DNA from: Microvirga splendida
Lineage (GTDB): Bacteria > Pseudomonadota > Alphaproteobacteria > Rhizobiales > Beijerinckiaceae
NCBI RefSeq assembly: GCF_016427565.1
Contig: NZ_JAELXT010000019.1
Span: 27,057 to 91,056, forward strand
Reading direction: 5' to 3'
DNA length: 64,000 bases
Under the pieces are notes generated by a model. It did no database searches, had not been told where the DNA came from, and saw nothing but the letters and a program-made list of their open reading frames with translations. Positions within the stretch are counted from its first letter, which is position 1. Each line of letters opens with the position of its first letter. This document shows positions 61,481-64,000 of the stretch, piece after piece. The translations under genes and the position numbers were made by a program.

Positions 61481-63508
61481 TTATCGGAGTTCGGCGCGCT
61501 GGGAGAGGCTGGCCGAGGCCATGCTGTGAGACATCAGCTCGTCGACCTGCTCGCGCTGACGCTTGAACTCCACCAGGCCGCGGCCTTCCAGCTCGCGTCC
61601 GCGGGGCAGGCGGATCTTCAACGGATCGACGAAGCTGCCGTTGATGATCACTTCATAATGAAGATGCGGGCCCGTGGAGAGGCCTGAATTGCCCACGTAG
61701 CCGATGACCTGCCCCTGCTGCACCCGTTTTCCGGGCGCAATGCCCTTCGCGAAGCTCGACATGTGCGAATAGGCGGTCACATAGCCGTTGGTGTGCTGAA
61801 GCTCGACCCGGCGGCCATAGCCGGAATCCCACTCCGCTTTGATCACGGTGCCGTTGCCGGCAGCGATGATGGGGGTACCGACCCTGTGGGCCCAATCGAC
61901 GCCGGTATGGGGGCGCGAGTAACCCAGAATCGGGTGGAAGCGCGAGCCGAAGCCAGAGCGCAGGATGCCGTCGGCAATAGGCTTGCGGATCAGGAATTTC
62001 TTGAGGGAGCGGCCTGTCTCATCGAAGAAATCGACGGTTCCGTCATCGCCCTGGTAGCGGTAGACGCGGCGCTGCTCCCCGCTCACCGTCAGGGAGGCAT
62101 ACAGAATTTCCGGCACCCCGTTCTCGTCATCCGAGCCGAAGAAGAGCTCGAAGGAATCGCCCTGCGAGACGCGGCGCTGAAAATCCACGTCATAGCCGAA
62201 GATGCGCACCAACTCGTCCACGGTCTCCCGGGGCAGATCGTTCTTGAGGGCCGTCTCGTAGAGGCTCTCGTAAAGGCGCACACCGCCGCGCGCCTCCTCT
62301 TCCTCCTCGTCGGCGGCATCTGCAACCTGCTGAGTCGCGGGATCCTCGGGGGGCGTGACGGACACGAACACGCCGCGATCGTTGGTCGCCGCAATTCCCT
62401 CGATGCCCCGCTCTCCGAACGCGATCATGCGCACGATCTGGCGGGGATCGCCCAGGCGGGGGCCCGGGGCGATGAGGATCCGCAGCCGCTGGCCCTCGGT
62501 CATGGCTTCCACCCTGATCCGGGCCGAGAGGGCGGAGGTGATGGCGGCGATCTGCTCCGGCGTTGCTCCGTAGCTGCGCAGGGCCGTCTCGAGGGTCTCG
62601 CCCTTGACGAGGACCACGTCGCGCTCCTCGATGAGGGGAGGCATGGCCTTCTGCTCTGTCTTCGCGAGGTCGGTCACGTTCTCCGGCACGACCCGAACCT
62701 CGATGGTGCTGAAGGGCGCATCGACCACGCGCGCATAGCCGAGGGCATCGCCCAGGGCCTCCGGCGGCCGCAGCGTCCTCGACAGCATCTGCTGGGCGGG
62801 AATCGGCACCGTGGTCCGGCGGCCCGCTTCGTTGAAGACCCGGCGTTCCTCTTCCAGGATGGCCAGCACGTCATTGTCGGTCAGCGACGGGGCGCTCGCC
62901 TCGATGGCAACCGGAGCAAGATCGCGCCTGAGGACCGAGACATCGGCATCGACGACTTCGGGAGCCGGCTCGACCCGTCCCCCGGTCTCCTCCGCGAACA
63001 GGCGCAGGGGATTGAAGGGCGGGATGTCGGTCGCATAGGTGCCGGAGGTGAGCGACAGGTTCGTGGCGACGCGCACGAACTGGCGAACCTTGATGGCCTC
63101 GCGCTCGCCGTTGCGGATCGTCATCGGAGCCTTGAAGCTCTGGCGGGCGGAGACCGTATTCTCCGTCATGTTCAGCCGATCGGCCTTGCGGGCCACGTTC
63201 GTCGTCCGCTCTTCCTTGGACGAGGCGGCGCGGCCGCTGAGGGCCGCCCGCTCTGGAGGCAGCGCGGAGATCGCCGCACCTTCGAACGTAATATAAATGG
63301 AAGCTCCGATCAGGGCGGCGCCCGTCACCCCGGTCAGAACGCTGGCGCCGAGCCAGCGCAGGTTCACCTCCCACTTGTCGACCTCCGGAGCCGCGACGCC
63401 GCTGCTGTTCAGAGGAGGCTCATGCCCGAGATCGATGCCGGACGACAGATGCGCCGCGTCCCTGCGGGCGCCTTTGGCATGGCTGTCGTCGGGAGGAAGA
63501 TGGCTCAT
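61481..63508 (-). CDS. M23 family metallopeptidase with membrane anchor
   Basis: Periplasmic peptidoglycan endopeptidase of about 675 residues. A membrane helix lies near residues 40-62 (LGASVLTGVTGAALIGASIYI). A long region of beta-rich domains follows, with a LysM/G5-like segment near 280-350. The catalytic M23 domain at about 520-640 has all zinc ligands: SRPHTGVDWAH and GPHLHYEV. This contrasts with the degenerate EnvC-like protein at 27.4 kb. ATG 63508 has AGGG nearby; ATG 63520 or GTG 63553 are possible alternatives. Confidence 0.88.
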   Translation of the reverse strand: MSHLPPDDSHAKGARRDAAHLSSGIDLGHEPPLNSSGVAAPEVDKWEVNLRWLGASVLTGVTGAALIGASIYITFEGAAISALPPERAALSGRAASSKEERTTNVARKADRLNMTENTVSARQSFKAPMTIRNGEREAIKVRQFVRVATNLSLTSGTYATDIPPFNPLRLFAEETGGRVEPAPEVVDADVSVLRRDLAPVAIEASAPSLTDNDVLAILEEERRVFNEAGRRTTVPIPAQQMLSRTLRPPEALGDALGYARVVDAPFSTIEVRVVPENVTDLAKTEQKAMPPLIEERDVVLVKGETLETALRSYGATPEQIAAITSALSARIRVEAMTEGQRLRILIAPGPRLGDPRQIVRMIAFGERGIEGIAATNDRGVFVSVTPPEDPATQQVADAADEEEEEARGGVRLYESLYETALKNDLPRETVDELVRIFGYDVDFQRRVSQGDSFELFFGSDDENGVPEILYASLTVSGEQRRVYRYQGDDGTVDFFDETGRSLKKFLIRKPIADGILRSGFGSRFHPILGYSRPHTGVDWAHRVGTPIIAAGNGTVIKAEWDSGYGRRVELQHTNGYVTAYSHMSSFAKGIAPGKRVQQGQVIGYVGNSGLSTGPHLHYEVIINGSFVDPLKIRLPRGRELEGRGLVEFKRQREQVDELMSHSMASASLSQRAELR

Positions 63509-63758
63509 GATCCCTGTCATGTGTCGATGCGGGTGGGTTGCTGTCACAGACACCAGAAGGGCTCTAGCACAGGAGACGGCAACCGCACAGATCCATAGAT
63601 AAGCTTGCGCAGGACGCCAACTCTCCAGGAGGGGAGGCCTGCCGCGGCCCTGCTTCCTGCCTTTCTGTGTCGGCAGTGAGGCAGCGGCCGAAAAACCTGT
63701 GCGGCAGGCCCGGAAATCGCCGGACTTCCCGACCTGTCAAAAAACTTTCACAAGCCCG

Positions 63759-63788
63759 TTGACAGGCCAAAAGGGTTCAGCCTATATA
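63759..63788 (+). promoter_or_regulatory. rRNA operon promoter
   Basis: TTGACA at 63759-63764 and TATATA at 63783-63788 with an 18-base spacer. The T-rich stretch just upstream (TCAAAAAACTTTCACAAG) resembles an UP element. It points rightward into a leader typical of ribosomal RNA operons. Confidence 0.8.
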
Positions 63789-64000
63789 CGGCCCATCGAC
63801 GGCGGCCACTTGGTGGCTGGCGCCAAGAACTTCCTCAGAGACCGGGCTGTTTGGCCTGACTTTAAGTCGGGACCAAAGTCTGTTCTGCGGAAGTGCTTTT
63901 TATCGATTGCATCGAAAGATGTGTGCTCTTTGACATTGTTGAGAGGGGAAGAGAAGCGTAGGCGGCGGTGTCCTTGCGGGCAGTTCATTGGACTGCTGTA
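63789..64000 (+). promoter_or_regulatory. Leader of a ribosomal RNA operon with boxA
   Basis: About 210 bases of non-coding leader reach the right edge. TGCTCTTTGACA at 63924-63935 is the boxA antitermination signal, followed by TTGTTGAGAGGGGAAGAG, a sequence I associate with 16S leaders in Methylobacteriaceae. The 16S gene itself is outside the window. The first 130 bases include a GACTTTAAGTC palindrome that could take part in RNase III processing. Confidence 0.8.

Noticed and set aside
63789..64000. 16S rRNA gene start inside the window
   Set aside because: The conserved 16S 5' end (AGAGTTTGATC) is not present; only the leader and boxA are seen before the sequence ends.

Overview
The window looks like a chromosomal stretch of a high-GC alphaproteobacterium of the order Hyphomicrobiales (Rhizobiales), most likely a Methylobacteriaceae member close to Microvirga or Methylobacterium. 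This is an inference from gene content and order: purS-purQ-purL-bolA-grxD, rplU-rpmA-GNAT-obgE-proB-proA-nadD-rsfS-rlmH-envC-ctpA-rppH, etfBA-hbd next to a rhomboid protease and a cobalamin adenosyltransferase, a TIGR02302 protein, a DUF1476 gene divergent from purC, and an rRNA leader at the right edge. No database search was possible.

Layout. 1-6.1 kb holds envelope and transport genes: a truncated diheme cytochrome c, an SbmA/BacA-like ABC transporter, two tiny membrane proteins, a Na+/Ca2+ exchanger family protein and a short RTX protein. 6.7-17.5 kb is a compact chemosensory operon: an internally duplicated soluble MCP, a triple-domain CheW, CheB, CheR, CheA, a STAS-like protein, a CheY-like regulator, a CheC-type phosphatase and a PAS-PAS hybrid histidine kinase. 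No flagellar gene is visible. 17.5-19.0 kb encodes a DUF2231-Rieske-hemerythrin fusion, followed by tRNA-Ser(CGA).

19.5-31 kb is a housekeeping run on the plus strand: ribosomal proteins L21/L27, ObgE, proline synthesis (proB, proA), NAD synthesis, ribosome silencing, 23S rRNA methylation, an EnvC-like murein hydrolase activator, a C-terminal processing protease and RppH. Start/stop overlaps suggest coupling. A DUF72 gene lies antisense between proB and proA and overlaps both. 31-42 kb mixes a low-complexity DUF1236 secreted protein, tRNA-Leu(CAA), YqaA and DsbB membrane proteins, an HNH nuclease, the hbd/etfA/etfB set, rhomboid, PduO-type adenosyltransferase, a PagL-like lipid A deacylase and a Gln-rich TIGR02302 protein.

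42.6-48.3 kb encodes two large RTX proteins whose C-termini match the small RTX protein at 5-6 kb. The 1104-residue one begins with seven repeats that look like a beta-propeller. No type I exporter is present, so an exporter elsewhere is expected. 48.4-57.6 kb contains lysA with a small lipoprotein, a TlpA-like thioredoxin, monothiol glutaredoxin and BolA, and the purine genes purL, purQ, purS and purC. Between purS and purC is a repeat-rich region of about 0.8 kb with a near-consensus promoter facing no gene. 57.8-63.5 kb holds a DUF1476 (F1-ATPase zeta-like) protein, an HpcH/HpaI aldolase, an AlkA-type glycosylase, GluQ-RS, an AEC transporter and an M23 peptidase. The window ends in an rrn promoter and leader; the 16S gene would begin beyond it.

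The strongest candidates for something unusual are the chemosensory operon (duplicated receptor, triple CheW, CheC with two intact active sites), the DUF2231-Rieske-hemerythrin fusion, the RTX family sharing one C-terminal module, and the promoter-led non-coding stretch near 56.2-56.5 kb.
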